Positions 17,844-25,663 of a DNA stretch of 64,000 nucleotides are shown piece after piece. The position numbers and the translations under genes were made by a program. The DNA is taken from the NCBI GenBank assembly GCA_025358025.1, contig JANYKW010000088.1:1-64000 (forward strand), given 5' to 3'. This DNA comes from Bacteroidia bacterium (GTDB taxonomy: Bacteria > Bacteroidota > Bacteroidia > Bacteroidales > Prolixibacteraceae). A model generated the notes under the pieces. It was not told where the DNA came from and made no database searches. It saw only the letters and a list, made by a program, of their open reading frames with translations. Position 1 is the first letter of the stretch; every line of letters begins with the position of its first letter.

Positions 17844-18221
17844 TTATTCGGTTTTATTGCGTTTTGCCAGCTCCTTTTTAGTCTCTTCCAACAAAAGCTC
17901 GAGGTCTTTGATCGACAGATCGTTCTCCTTGGCAAAAAAGGAGGCCATGGCAGGGAAAGAATTGTTGAAATAATTATTCATCAATCCAAAAAGCTGCTTT
18001 CCGGAATACTCCTTTTTCAGCACCATCGGATAATAGACAAATACTTTGCCGTAATCCTTGTGCCCGACAAATCCCTTCTTTTCCAGAATACGTACTACCG
18101 TGGAAACCGTGTTTCTCGCAGGTTTTGGTTCTTCGAAGCGATCGAGTATGTCTTTGACCAACCCTTCGCCAAGTTCCCACAATATCTGCATGACCTGTTC
18201 TTCTGCCTTTGTTAATTGCAT
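17844..18221 (-). CDS. BlaI/MecI-family repressor
   Basis: This 125-residue winged-helix repressor starts MQLTKAEEQVMQILWELGEG. Its recognition-helix region is RNTVSTVVRILEKKGFVGHK, and a C-terminal dimerisation helix follows. It precedes the M56 sensor peptidase by 1 bp, the standard two-gene unit in which the peptidase relieves repression. A BlaI-box-like palindrome lies 43 bp upstream at 18264-18277. Confidence 0.94.
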   Translation of the reverse strand: MQLTKAEEQVMQILWELGEGLVKDILDRFEEPKPARNTVSTVVRILEKKGFVGHKDYGKVFVYYPMVLKKEYSGKQLFGLMNNYFNNSFPAMASFFAKENDLSIKDLELLLEETKKELAKRNKTE

Positions 18222-18263
18222 GACTCTTACTTTTTATTGTCAATCCTTCAAAACAAATATACA

Positions 18264-18277
18264 ACTATATTTATAGT
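18264..18277. promoter_or_regulatory. BlaI operator-like palindrome
   Basis: ACTATATTTATAGT has perfect 6-bp arms ACTATA/TATAGT around TT. It resembles the BlaI/MecI box ACTACA-N2-TGTAGT with one symmetric change per arm. Its position upstream of blaI fits autorepression. Confidence 0.6.
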
Positions 18278-18414
18278 CACACAACATTATTAAGTTTTTT
18301 TAACTATTTTTTTAGTCAATTAATCATGCAGGTAATTATTTAGTAAATAATGTTTTGGAAATATGCTGCCAGTTTGACTCCGCAGGGGTCGAACAATATA
18401 CAACCAAATTTTTC

Positions 18415-19185
18415 CTATAATCTGGGAACAGACATCCCTCCGTCCACCTGTACAACCTGGCCCGTTGAGTATGGCATGCTACCAGAGGCCATGGCGGCTG
18501 CGACCCTGCCTACATCTTCGGGCAATCCCCACCGCGGCTGGATAGCCATGCCGTTTTGAAAAAGCAAATCATATTTATTCTGAACTCCGGAAGTCATATC
18601 GGTCCGGATAACGCCGGGTTGGATTTCGTAAACAGGGATATCAAATTCCCCCAACCGTGTTGCCCATAATTTGGTAGCCATGGCAATCCCGGCCTTTGAA
18701 ATGCAGTATTCCCCCCGGTTCACAGAAGCAAATGAAGCAGAAACAGACGACACATTGATGATGCAATAAAATTCATCAGGATCCTGCTTCTTAGTCTCTA
18801 TCATTTGATTTGCAATCAACTGTGTTAAAAAATAGGGACCCTGCAGATTGACTTGCAGCACCCTTTCGAAGCTTTCTTCTGTAGCATCCAGGATATCCCT
18901 TCTTTCAACCGGCGCTATTCCAGCATTATTGACAAGAACATTCACCCGGCCAAAATGCTTGTAAACAGCATGAACCAGTTTCTGACGATCATCACTCAGA
19001 GACACATCTCCCTGAAAATAGGCTGCCTGGATTCCTGTTTTTCGCAGTTCCTCCAAAACTTCATCCACAGTTGTTTCATCACGTACACCATTCAAAGCAA
19101 GATCAAATCCTGCCCTGGACAATTCAACCGCGATGCCCAGTCCAATGCCACGGGTACCTCCAGTTATCAATGCTACATTTCTCAT
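18415..19185 (-). CDS. SDR-family oxidoreductase
   Basis: This 256-residue short-chain dehydrogenase/reductase has the NAD(P) motif TGGTRGIGLGIA near the N-terminus, LVNNAGIA near 86 and the YxxxK catalytic motif (YCISK) near 160. It ends GQVVQVDGGMSVPRL, as FabG-like enzymes do. It lies at the distal end of a minus-strand block with a Gfo/Idh/MocA oxidoreductase, a sugar isomerase-like gene and a GH88 hydrolase. A role in sugar or uronate oxidation or reduction is therefore more likely than fatty-acid synthesis. The substrate is unknown. Confidence 0.88.
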   Translation of the reverse strand: MRNVALITGGTRGIGLGIAVELSRAGFDLALNGVRDETTVDEVLEELRKTGIQAAYFQGDVSLSDDRQKLVHAVYKHFGRVNVLVNNAGIAPVERRDILDATEESFERVLQVNLQGPYFLTQLIANQMIETKKQDPDEFYCIINVSSVSASFASVNRGEYCISKAGIAMATKLWATRLGEFDIPVYEIQPGVIRTDMTSGVQNKYDLLFQNGMAIQPRWGLPEDVGRVAAAMASGSMPYSTGQVVQVDGGMSVPRL

Positions 19186-19255
19186 TTTCGATTGATGATT
19201 ACGCTATTTTATAAATCAGTTCCTTTCGTCCGAAATGATCATCGAACATTTTCGG

Positions 19256-19432
19256 TCTTGCTACTGCGGACGACGAACTCCCTGCATTCTACAACCCCGG
19301 GTTCCGCTCCACCAGGGGCTACCAATATTCAGCCACAACGCTGCTTAAGTTGTTTGGAGGGTCGCGTTCACTCCGTCCTATCCATCCCTCCGTCTTTCCG
19401 TCCCTCCGTCCCTCCGTCTTCTCCGCCACTTC
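19256..19432. repeat. Intergenic repeat-like and CCTCCGTC-rich tract
   Basis: The 247-bp gap 19186-19432 has no gene. Near 19286-19350 lies a GC-rich stretch (CAACCCCGGGTTCCGC, then GGGGCTACCAATATTCAGCC) that reads like a dispersed intergenic repeat. It is followed at about 19375-19425 by short near-repeats of CCCTCCGT (TCCATCCCTCCGTC, TTCCGTCCCTCCGTCCC). The composition differs sharply from neighbouring genes. Confidence 0.45.
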
Positions 19433-20593
19433 TTACAAAATTTCCGGAATCTCCACCCAGCACCGCTTCGCCCAGCTCTCAAGACCCTTTTCAGCCAATT
19501 GAACACCTTTGGCCCCTTCGAGCAGTGTCCAGCGGAAGGGCTCATTTTTTACCACATGCTTGAGGAACAGCTCCCACTCTGCTTTAAAGGCATTATCATA
19601 CAACTCTTGTTCGGGAACTTTCGACCATCCGTCGTAAAAATTGATCGGACTCGGAATATCCGGATTCCATACCGGTTTGGGTGTATTTCCATAGTGTTGT
19701 GTCCAGCACTCCCGCAATCCTGCCACGGCGGAGCCTTTGGTTCCGTCAACATGCAGGGTGAGCAGATCGTCTCGTCTTACCCTGGTTACCCAGGATGAGT
19801 TGAAGTGGGCGATGATACCTCCTTCGAGCTCAAAAGTTGCATAAGCAGCATCATCTGCGGTACATTTATATACCTTTCCCTTTTCATCCACTCTTTCAGG
19901 GATGTGGGTTGCTCCAAGGCAGAAGACTCCTTTTACATTTCCGAAGAGGTTGTCAAGCACATAACGCCAGTGGCACAACATGTCGATGATGATACCGCCA
20001 TCGTCCTCCCTGCGGTAGTTCCAGCTGGGACGCTGAGCAGGAATGTTAAATCCCTCGAATACCCAATATCCGAATTCACCCCTAACGGAGAGTATTTTCC
20101 CAAAAAAATCATTTTCCATGAGCCGTTTGATCTTCAACATCCCCGGCAGGAAAAGCTTATCCTGCACCACTCCGTGTTTTACGCCTGCTTTTTCGCATAC
20201 CTCGTACAACTCGAGTGCGGTGGCTGTATCAACAGCAACGGGCTTTTCACAATAGACATGCTTGCCGGCCCGGGCCGCCATTTTTACTGCTTCAGCTCGT
20301 CGTCCGGTAGTTTGCGCGTCAAAATAGATCTGATAGGACGGATCACTCATTACCTTATCCAGATCGGTAGTCCATTTTTCGACGCCAGAAAGTTTAGAAA
20401 GCTTCCTGAGTTTCACTTCATCGCGTCCTGCAAGGATCGGATCGGGCATGATAAATTCGGCTGGGTCGCACTGGACACCTCCCTGCTTGATGATCTCAAC
20501 GATCGACCGCATCAGGTGCTGGTTGGTTCCCATGCGTCCGGTTACGCCATTCAGGATGATGCCAACTTTGTGGATGGTAATATTTTCAGCCAT
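19433..20593 (-). CDS. Gfo/Idh/MocA-family oxidoreductase
   Basis: This 386-residue NAD(P)-dependent sugar oxidoreductase has an N-terminal Rossmann fold (GIILNGVTGRMGTNQHLMRS), the family motif CEKPVAVD near 115, and a C-terminal alpha/beta domain with DMLCHWRYVLDNLFG. Substrates in the family are sugars, inositols or their derivatives. It is part of the minus-strand catabolic block, 67 bp downstream of the sugar isomerase-like gene. The starting motif is atypical for the family (GxxGxxG reads GVTGRMG). The substrate is not assigned. Confidence 0.9.
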   Translation of the reverse strand: MAENITIHKVGIILNGVTGRMGTNQHLMRSIVEIIKQGGVQCDPAEFIMPDPILAGRDEVKLRKLSKLSGVEKWTTDLDKVMSDPSYQIYFDAQTTGRRAEAVKMAARAGKHVYCEKPVAVDTATALELYEVCEKAGVKHGVVQDKLFLPGMLKIKRLMENDFFGKILSVRGEFGYWVFEGFNIPAQRPSWNYRREDDGGIIIDMLCHWRYVLDNLFGNVKGVFCLGATHIPERVDEKGKVYKCTADDAAYATFELEGGIIAHFNSSWVTRVRRDDLLTLHVDGTKGSAVAGLRECWTQHYGNTPKPVWNPDIPSPINFYDGWSKVPEQELYDNAFKAEWELFLKHVVKNEPFRWTLLEGAKGVQLAEKGLESWAKRCWVEIPEIL

Positions 20594-20660
20594 TATGTAG
20601 TAAATTAAAAGTCACTAATATCTGTATCAAATTATAATTCCTTCTTCCAGCTCTCTGCCA

Positions 20661-21497
20661 TTAAGTTTTCGTCAGGTATGCATGCTTGATTTTTTCAAGA
20701 TAGCTTTTCTGGTCCGTTGCCCAATATTTGTCGGAAAAAATCTCTACTTCATTGTAGCCTCCGAAACCTGCTTCTTCCACCCACGATCGTATTTCAGGGA
20801 CGTTGATGCAACCATCGCCCATCAACCCCCTGTCGTTTAAGAAATCTATGGTGGGTACATTCCAGTCACAAACATGAAATGCAAAAAGGTGATCGTGGGC
20901 TGCACATCGTTGAATTTCAACCTGAAGATCCGGATCCCACCAGAGATGGTACACATCTACCGCAATCCCAACCCATTCTGAATGAATCATTTCAGCAATT
21001 TCGTTTGCCTGCCTGATGGTATTGATGGCAGATCTGTCGCCTGCATACATCGGATGAAGCGGTTCAATAGCCAATTTGACACCAGCACTTTGCGCTGCAG
21101 GCAAAATTCTGAGAATTCCCTCCGTAATCTGTTCCCTGGATTTCTCGAGCGACTGACCTCCGTCGGCACCACATACCAGCACGATCATAGGAGCACCTAC
21201 TGAAGCAGCCTGTTCAATGGCCCACAGATTATCTTCAATTGCCATTTCGCGCTTTCTCAAATCAATAGAAGGGAAAAATCCACCACGAGCAAGCGATACG
21301 ACCTGCATGTCAAAATCAACCAGCAATTTCTTTACATCATTCAGATTTTTATTCTCCAACACATTGCGCCAGATGGTGATCCCCTTGATACCCACGGCTG
21401 AATAATTTCTTACGCATGTTTCTATACCCCATGGTTTGGTTGTCAGTGTGTGTACACAAAGTTTCGAAAAATCTTCAATTTTAGATATCATGCTCAT
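20661..21497 (-). CDS. Sugar phosphate isomerase/epimerase-like TIM barrel
   Basis: This 278-residue protein belongs to the AP-endonuclease-2/xylose-isomerase-like TIM-barrel family. Metal-binding positions are visible in AIEPLHPMYAGDRSAINT, VGIAVDVYHLWWDPD, FHVCDWNVP and YNEVEIFSDKYWA. Such enzymes isomerise or epimerise keto-sugars or act as sugar-derivative dehydratases. It overlaps the GH88 gene by 4 bp, which implies translational coupling and a shared pathway. Confidence 0.88.
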   Translation of the reverse strand: MSMISKIEDFSKLCVHTLTTKPWGIETCVRNYSAVGIKGITIWRNVLENKNLNDVKKLLVDFDMQVVSLARGGFFPSIDLRKREMAIEDNLWAIEQAASVGAPMIVLVCGADGGQSLEKSREQITEGILRILPAAQSAGVKLAIEPLHPMYAGDRSAINTIRQANEIAEMIHSEWVGIAVDVYHLWWDPDLQVEIQRCAAHDHLFAFHVCDWNVPTIDFLNDRGLMGDGCINVPEIRSWVEEAGFGGYNEVEIFSDKYWATDQKSYLEKIKHAYLTKT

Positions 21498-22873
21498 CTC
21501 AATCCATTAAAGAAGGTATAATAAACATCCCCGGATAGGATTCTTTTCAAATACAAGGCTGTTTCACGCATGTGGAAATCACCCCACATACTGGATTCGT
21601 TGCACGGAACTTTGTAACCTTCAGGAATATAATCCCAGCCATTTGGCCGGTGATAAACTGAGTGAAGCAGAATCCCCTGGTGACCAGGATCGGTGGAGAG
21701 ATAGGGCGTCTCCAGCAGTGTTGAAGCTACCGTCAGCCCTGCTTGCCAATAGCGGTTACCCCCATCGGACTTTCCCTGAGTCTTAAAATAATGACCGAGC
21801 CGAAGCAGTCCCTGCGCCCCAATGGCTGCAGCGGAACTGTCAACAGGCTCAAAATCATTAAAAGGATCAGCTGGCAGTGAGAGGTAATCTATCAGATGAG
21901 CCAATCCCGGGGCACCTGTATCCCAATATGGAATCCCATCTGACGGAGTATGAGCAATGAAAAAATCGCAGGTAGCCCGGGCTCCTAAGGTTAAAATTTC
22001 AATAATCTGTTCTTTGGCCATGCTACCTGCAAAATCTTCTGCCGGAAGTGTATCCAAATACTCCAGTTCCTCTGCAAATCCAAGCATCGCCCATGCAAGT
22101 CCACGAGTCCAGGTGGTGAATCCGGAATATCCCTGCTGCGTATTGGGGCAACGGTAGTTCCCATCGTTGGCGTTGAAAATTGATTCGTGGGCTGTTCTTC
22201 CCCATTCGTCGTAGCTGTCGCGGCCTTCTCCGTAATAAACAGCATATTTGGCTGTGGCAAGAAGATGATCTGTTGCCCTTTGAAACAATGAGATATGTCT
22301 GTCATTTTCACCGGGCAAAAAATGCCCCAGCCGATGAGCCATCATTAAGATTCTACACGACCTGATCGTATCGACAAAGAGGGAATGGGGCCCATTGAAT
22401 GAATAAATAAAGCCACCATCAGGTATCTTGCTCCACCTGTTTGCCTGAACTGCTCCCGAAGCTTTCATTGCTAACTCATAGAAATCCTTCTCCCAGGCAT
22501 TAAAGGGAAGCTTCCCTTCATTCATTAGTCTGTGAAGATTTCCGTAGGTACTCATGTTGTTAAAACCGTGATCATGCACCCCTACATGACTGATATGCGG
22601 TGCCATTCTGATCATTGTATTCTGTCGGCCCGATTCCAGAAAGGATTCATCACCAGTTGCATCGAATTGCAGTATTGCCGAACCAAACTGAAAGCCCTGG
22701 GTCCATTCCGTCCATCCGCGAGAACTGTATTTCCCCTTTTTTGTAATAACCGGAGCCCCATGAGCTGTATCGTAATCCCTTTCAATCGCAATAATCTTTT
22801 CGCCGGATAAATTCCAGAAGCGGTTAAGTTTGTCTTTAAGATCTGATGTTTTGATATGGAAATCTATAATCAT
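21494..22873 (-). CDS. GH88-type unsaturated glucuronyl hydrolase-like
   Basis: This 459-residue alpha/alpha-barrel protein resembles glycoside hydrolase family 88. Candidate catalytic aspartates are Asp101 in GVHDHGFNNMS and Asp168 in LFVDTIRSCRILMMAH. The family signature is GYSGFTTWTRGLAWAMLGFA. GH88 enzymes remove unsaturated uronic acids from oligosaccharides by hydration. No signal peptide is visible, so it probably acts on imported oligosaccharides in the cytoplasm. It heads a block with isomerase, oxidoreductase and SDR genes. No polysaccharide lyase or SusCD pair is present in the window. Confidence 0.82.
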   Translation of the reverse strand: MIIDFHIKTSDLKDKLNRFWNLSGEKIIAIERDYDTAHGAPVITKKGKYSSRGWTEWTQGFQFGSAILQFDATGDESFLESGRQNTMIRMAPHISHVGVHDHGFNNMSTYGNLHRLMNEGKLPFNAWEKDFYELAMKASGAVQANRWSKIPDGGFIYSFNGPHSLFVDTIRSCRILMMAHRLGHFLPGENDRHISLFQRATDHLLATAKYAVYYGEGRDSYDEWGRTAHESIFNANDGNYRCPNTQQGYSGFTTWTRGLAWAMLGFAEELEYLDTLPAEDFAGSMAKEQIIEILTLGARATCDFFIAHTPSDGIPYWDTGAPGLAHLIDYLSLPADPFNDFEPVDSSAAAIGAQGLLRLGHYFKTQGKSDGGNRYWQAGLTVASTLLETPYLSTDPGHQGILLHSVYHRPNGWDYIPEGYKVPCNESSMWGDFHMRETALYLKRILSGDVYYTFFNGLR

Positions 22874-22968
22874 AAAGCATAATTTGTTGTATTGTCACCT
22901 GATTGTTATAAATTTTAAATAATTTTTTGATAGAATTTTACATTTTTCAGCCAGCGTCTGTGTAAAAT

Positions 22969-23538
22969 TCAGACATATAATGAGCCGCGGAACCCCCTGG
23001 CACTATAGTAAGAGGGTGCACTGTTGTGATACACGAAGACATTGCCGTAACGAAAATCAGCAAAGAGGGCCCCACCGAGTTTTCTGATCTCAGCAGGCGT
23101 TTTCACCCAGCTCGATGTTTTCGCATCGAAATTTCCGAGCTTTTGCAATGCCCGATATTGTTCTTCCGTCAAAAGTTCAATACCCATGGCCGCAGCCAAA
23201 TCTATAGCATTATTCTCCGGTTTAAATTCTTTCCTTGATTCCAGCCCTTCACGATCATAACAAACACTTCTGCGGCCTTTTGGACTTTCAGCTGAACAAT
23301 CATAAAAAATGTATTCACCCGTCTCTTGGTCCATACCAACAACATCCGGCTCTCCGCCAGTTTTTTCCATCTCACTGAGCGACCATAGTTTTCCCCTGGA
23401 GTCGTCAGTGTCAAGCTTTTCTTGAAGTTTAGCCCATTCAAGACCTAAATGGCGGTTCATGTTTTTCTCAAAACGGGCTTTTAAAACGCCGACCAGATCT
23501 TCACGCTCTTCTCGCAACAACTCCATTTTATTTTCCAT
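22969..23538 (-). CDS. DUF4256-family protein
   Basis: This 189-residue soluble protein matches the DUF4256 pattern as I recall it: LLTEEQYRALQKLGNFDAKT, SWVKTPAEIRKLGGALFADF and a Tyr-rich C-terminus (YHNSAPSYYSARGFRG). The function is not known. It lies between the GH88 gene and an MFS transporter on the same strand, with 95 bp and 46 bp gaps. Its fit to the sugar pathway is uncertain. An internal Met five residues in is an alternative start. Confidence 0.75.
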   Translation of the reverse strand: MENKMELLREEREDLVGVLKARFEKNMNRHLGLEWAKLQEKLDTDDSRGKLWSLSEMEKTGGEPDVVGMDQETGEYIFYDCSAESPKGRRSVCYDREGLESRKEFKPENNAIDLAAAMGIELLTEEQYRALQKLGNFDAKTSSWVKTPAEIRKLGGALFADFRYGNVFVYHNSAPSYYSARGFRGSLYV

Positions 23539-23584
23539 CGTAAAGATGTGTTATTCTGATTTGCTTGCAATTTCTTGCAATTGT

Positions 23585-24820
23585 TTATGCTCTCTGCTCC
23601 ATGCTTCTAATCCCTCTTGTCTTGGGCAGAAATGCCACAATTACTGCCCCAAGCAATGCCAGGGCAATTAAAAAGTAAAATCCTGCAGCATAGCTTTTCG
23701 TTGCTTCATTGTAAAGGTGACCTACCAACACCGGGAAGCTTGCTTCTGCCATCCCATCTGCGACCAGAATAATACCCATGGTTCGGCCCAAGGCCCTAAT
23801 CCCGAACAAATCTGCCGCCATAAGTGGAATAATCATGTAGTCACCGCCAAGTCCGATACCGAAAATGATGGCAAACAAGTAAATCCTGCCGGGGAAATCG
23901 GGAAACAACAGCAGCGGGATGGCCGAGGCTACGATCAAATAAATCAGTATCATAACATATTTCCGGTTGATCAAATCAGCCAGGAATCCCATCAAAACCC
24001 TGCCCGCCAAGCTGGAAAACAATACGAAAGACATCACATTGGCAGCGTGTGCCTGAGAAAAATCAAGGTCACGCAAGTAGAGTTTCAGGTGCTGACTAAT
24101 ACCTCCAACCGCACCAATCGAGCACATACTCCCGATGGCAAGCAGGTAAAAATTTGGATTACGGAGAATGGTCCTGATTGGAACAGCGGTAGTTGTTTCC
24201 AACTCTCCGGCAGGCTCAAAAGAAGAATCTTTGATGAAAAAGGCCATTGGAAAAGCTATCAAAACAACCAGGATACCAAGAGAAATCAAGGCCAGGTGCC
24301 ATCCAAGATTTTGCTCCAGGGCAGTAATGATCTGTGGAGCAAATGCCCCACCGGCCCCGATTCCAAGGTAGGCAATTCCCATGGCCTTGCCCCGGTTTTT
24401 ATCAAACCATCTGGATATCAATACCTGACATGGAAGCGGTCCACCGAAGACATATCCAATCGCGTTGAGCATATAAAACAGATAGAACATGGGAAGAGAG
24501 CTTGAAAAGCTCAACCCGACCAGCGCAGTACCGGCCATCAATGCGCCTGCCAGCATCAGTTTGCGCGGACCATACCGATCGATCATCCAGCCGGCCAGAA
24601 AACCAAACAGGGGTGCAACCAGCAATTTACCCAGGGCATTCCCGGAAGTTACCACTGCCCTGGACCAACCATATTCCTTGACCATGAAATCGTAGAAAAA
24701 CGGCAATCCATAGATGATCAATCCAACGATGGCGAACAAGGTAAGAAAAGCGGTTGCCAGGATATAGGTTTGAGAACTTCGCCGGGTATCTGTCGGGCTC
24801 ACTACATCAGTACGTGTCAT
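23585..24820 (-). CDS. MFS transporter
   Basis: The 411-residue, 12-helix form starts at MTRTDVVSPTDTRR (ATG at 24818-24820); an upstream Met at 24883 would add 21 polar residues. The loop 2-3 motif GWMIDRYGPRKLML and the repeated loop 8-9 motif GFLADLINRKYVM are typical. The overall pattern resembles oxalate/formate- and monocarboxylate-type MFS carriers. It may import the substrate of the adjacent uronide-type block; specificity is not assigned. Confidence 0.88.
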   Translation of the reverse strand: MTRTDVVSPTDTRRSSQTYILATAFLTLFAIVGLIIYGLPFFYDFMVKEYGWSRAVVTSGNALGKLLVAPLFGFLAGWMIDRYGPRKLMLAGALMAGTALVGLSFSSSLPMFYLFYMLNAIGYVFGGPLPCQVLISRWFDKNRGKAMGIAYLGIGAGGAFAPQIITALEQNLGWHLALISLGILVVLIAFPMAFFIKDSSFEPAGELETTTAVPIRTILRNPNFYLLAIGSMCSIGAVGGISQHLKLYLRDLDFSQAHAANVMSFVLFSSLAGRVLMGFLADLINRKYVMILIYLIVASAIPLLLFPDFPGRIYLFAIIFGIGLGGDYMIIPLMAADLFGIRALGRTMGIILVADGMAEASFPVLVGHLYNEATKSYAAGFYFLIALALLGAVIVAFLPKTRGIRSMEQRA

Positions 24821-24879
24821 CCTGTCTAAGTATTTTTGATTTTGGATTGATCTTCCGGCAAAATCGAATAAGCTAAAAG

Positions 24880-24907
24880 CCAAAAGCTAATGGCTAAAGG
24901 CTTTTGG
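24880..24907. repeat. Low-complexity inverted repeat
   Basis: CCAAAAGC (24880-24887) pairs with GCTTTTGG (24900-24907) within a run of AGCTAAAAGCC-like words. The gap 24821-25082 holds no gene. This could be a weak regulatory hairpin or simple intergenic repeat. Confidence 0.3.
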
Positions 24908-25082
24908 GAATAGCAAGACCATCAAACCCTGCCACTAAGATAGGAGATTTAGAGATAGATACAACCAGTCGACTTTATCTTTAAATCCTGCTATGACATA
25001 AATAACTATAAACGATGAAAAAACGAAAATATGCTGCAATTCTTTTCTAATTTCACGCTGATATTTAATTTGTCGTTGCACC

Positions 25083-25538
25083 ATGCTTTACAACAACAAA
25101 AAATACCTCCTCTATCTCAAAAACAGCCTGATGATTTCGGGCCTGCTTCTGCTGATATCGATGTCGGCTGCACTCTTTTTTCAGTGGTTCGAATTGGTTT
25201 TCGCCCTTTCAATCATGTTGGTCCTGATGCTGATTCTCAACAGGGTATTAAACTTTAGTTTTGTCCGGATTCAGCAAGACTCCAGAAAATTAATGATCCG
25301 CTATTATTCCCTGTTTGCTGTCGAAAGAAACTATGAATCCATTGAGTTTCCTATAGCTTCCCTGAAATATGTTACAGTAAGAAAATATCTCTTTGGAATG
25401 AAATGGGATCTTCATCTCACCGTGCGACTAAAACAGGGATTGGCAAGTTACCCTCCAATTTGCCTTTCAGCTGTTCCTTTTCAAGATAGGAAAAAATTAG
25501 TTGAAGCGATCCGGAATCTTATCCATTCAGATTTCTGA
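25083..25538 (+). CDS. Two-helix membrane protein of unknown function
   Basis: This 151-residue protein is not recognised. It has two adjacent transmembrane helices (about residues 10-55) followed by a soluble domain of about 95 residues. The soluble part (FVRIQQDSRKLMIRYYSLFA, YVTVRKYLFGMKWDLHLTVR) has the alternating pattern of a small beta-rich, PH-like domain. It has no partner in an operon and lies between divergent MFS and rnr. Confidence 0.6.
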   Translation: MLYNNKKYLLYLKNSLMISGLLLLISMSAALFFQWFELVFALSIMLVLMLILNRVLNFSFVRIQQDSRKLMIRYYSLFAVERNYESIEFPIASLKYVTVRKYLFGMKWDLHLTVRLKQGLASYPPICLSAVPFQDRKKLVEAIRNLIHSDF

Positions 25539-25663
25539 GCATATTCCGCCCTGTTTGTATTTTCAAAGCATGACGATTCCCAGACTGATATTTTGGCTTA
25601 CCGAATATATGGTGAAAGAAGTCGAAATTTTAATTACATTTAATGGTTCTTAAAAAATCTTGA

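Noticed and set aside
15629-18221. Beta-lactam resistance regulator blaR1-blaI
   Set aside because: The M56 protein lacks a penicillin-binding sensor domain and no beta-lactamase or PBP gene is adjacent.
19805-20608. 267-codon open frame opposite the Gfo/Idh/MocA gene
   Set aside because: The minus strand encodes a complete family member with conserved motifs; the plus frame has none.
23717-24505. 262-codon open frame opposite the MFS transporter
   Set aside because: It is polar, Gln/Asn-rich antisense of a clear 12-helix transporter.
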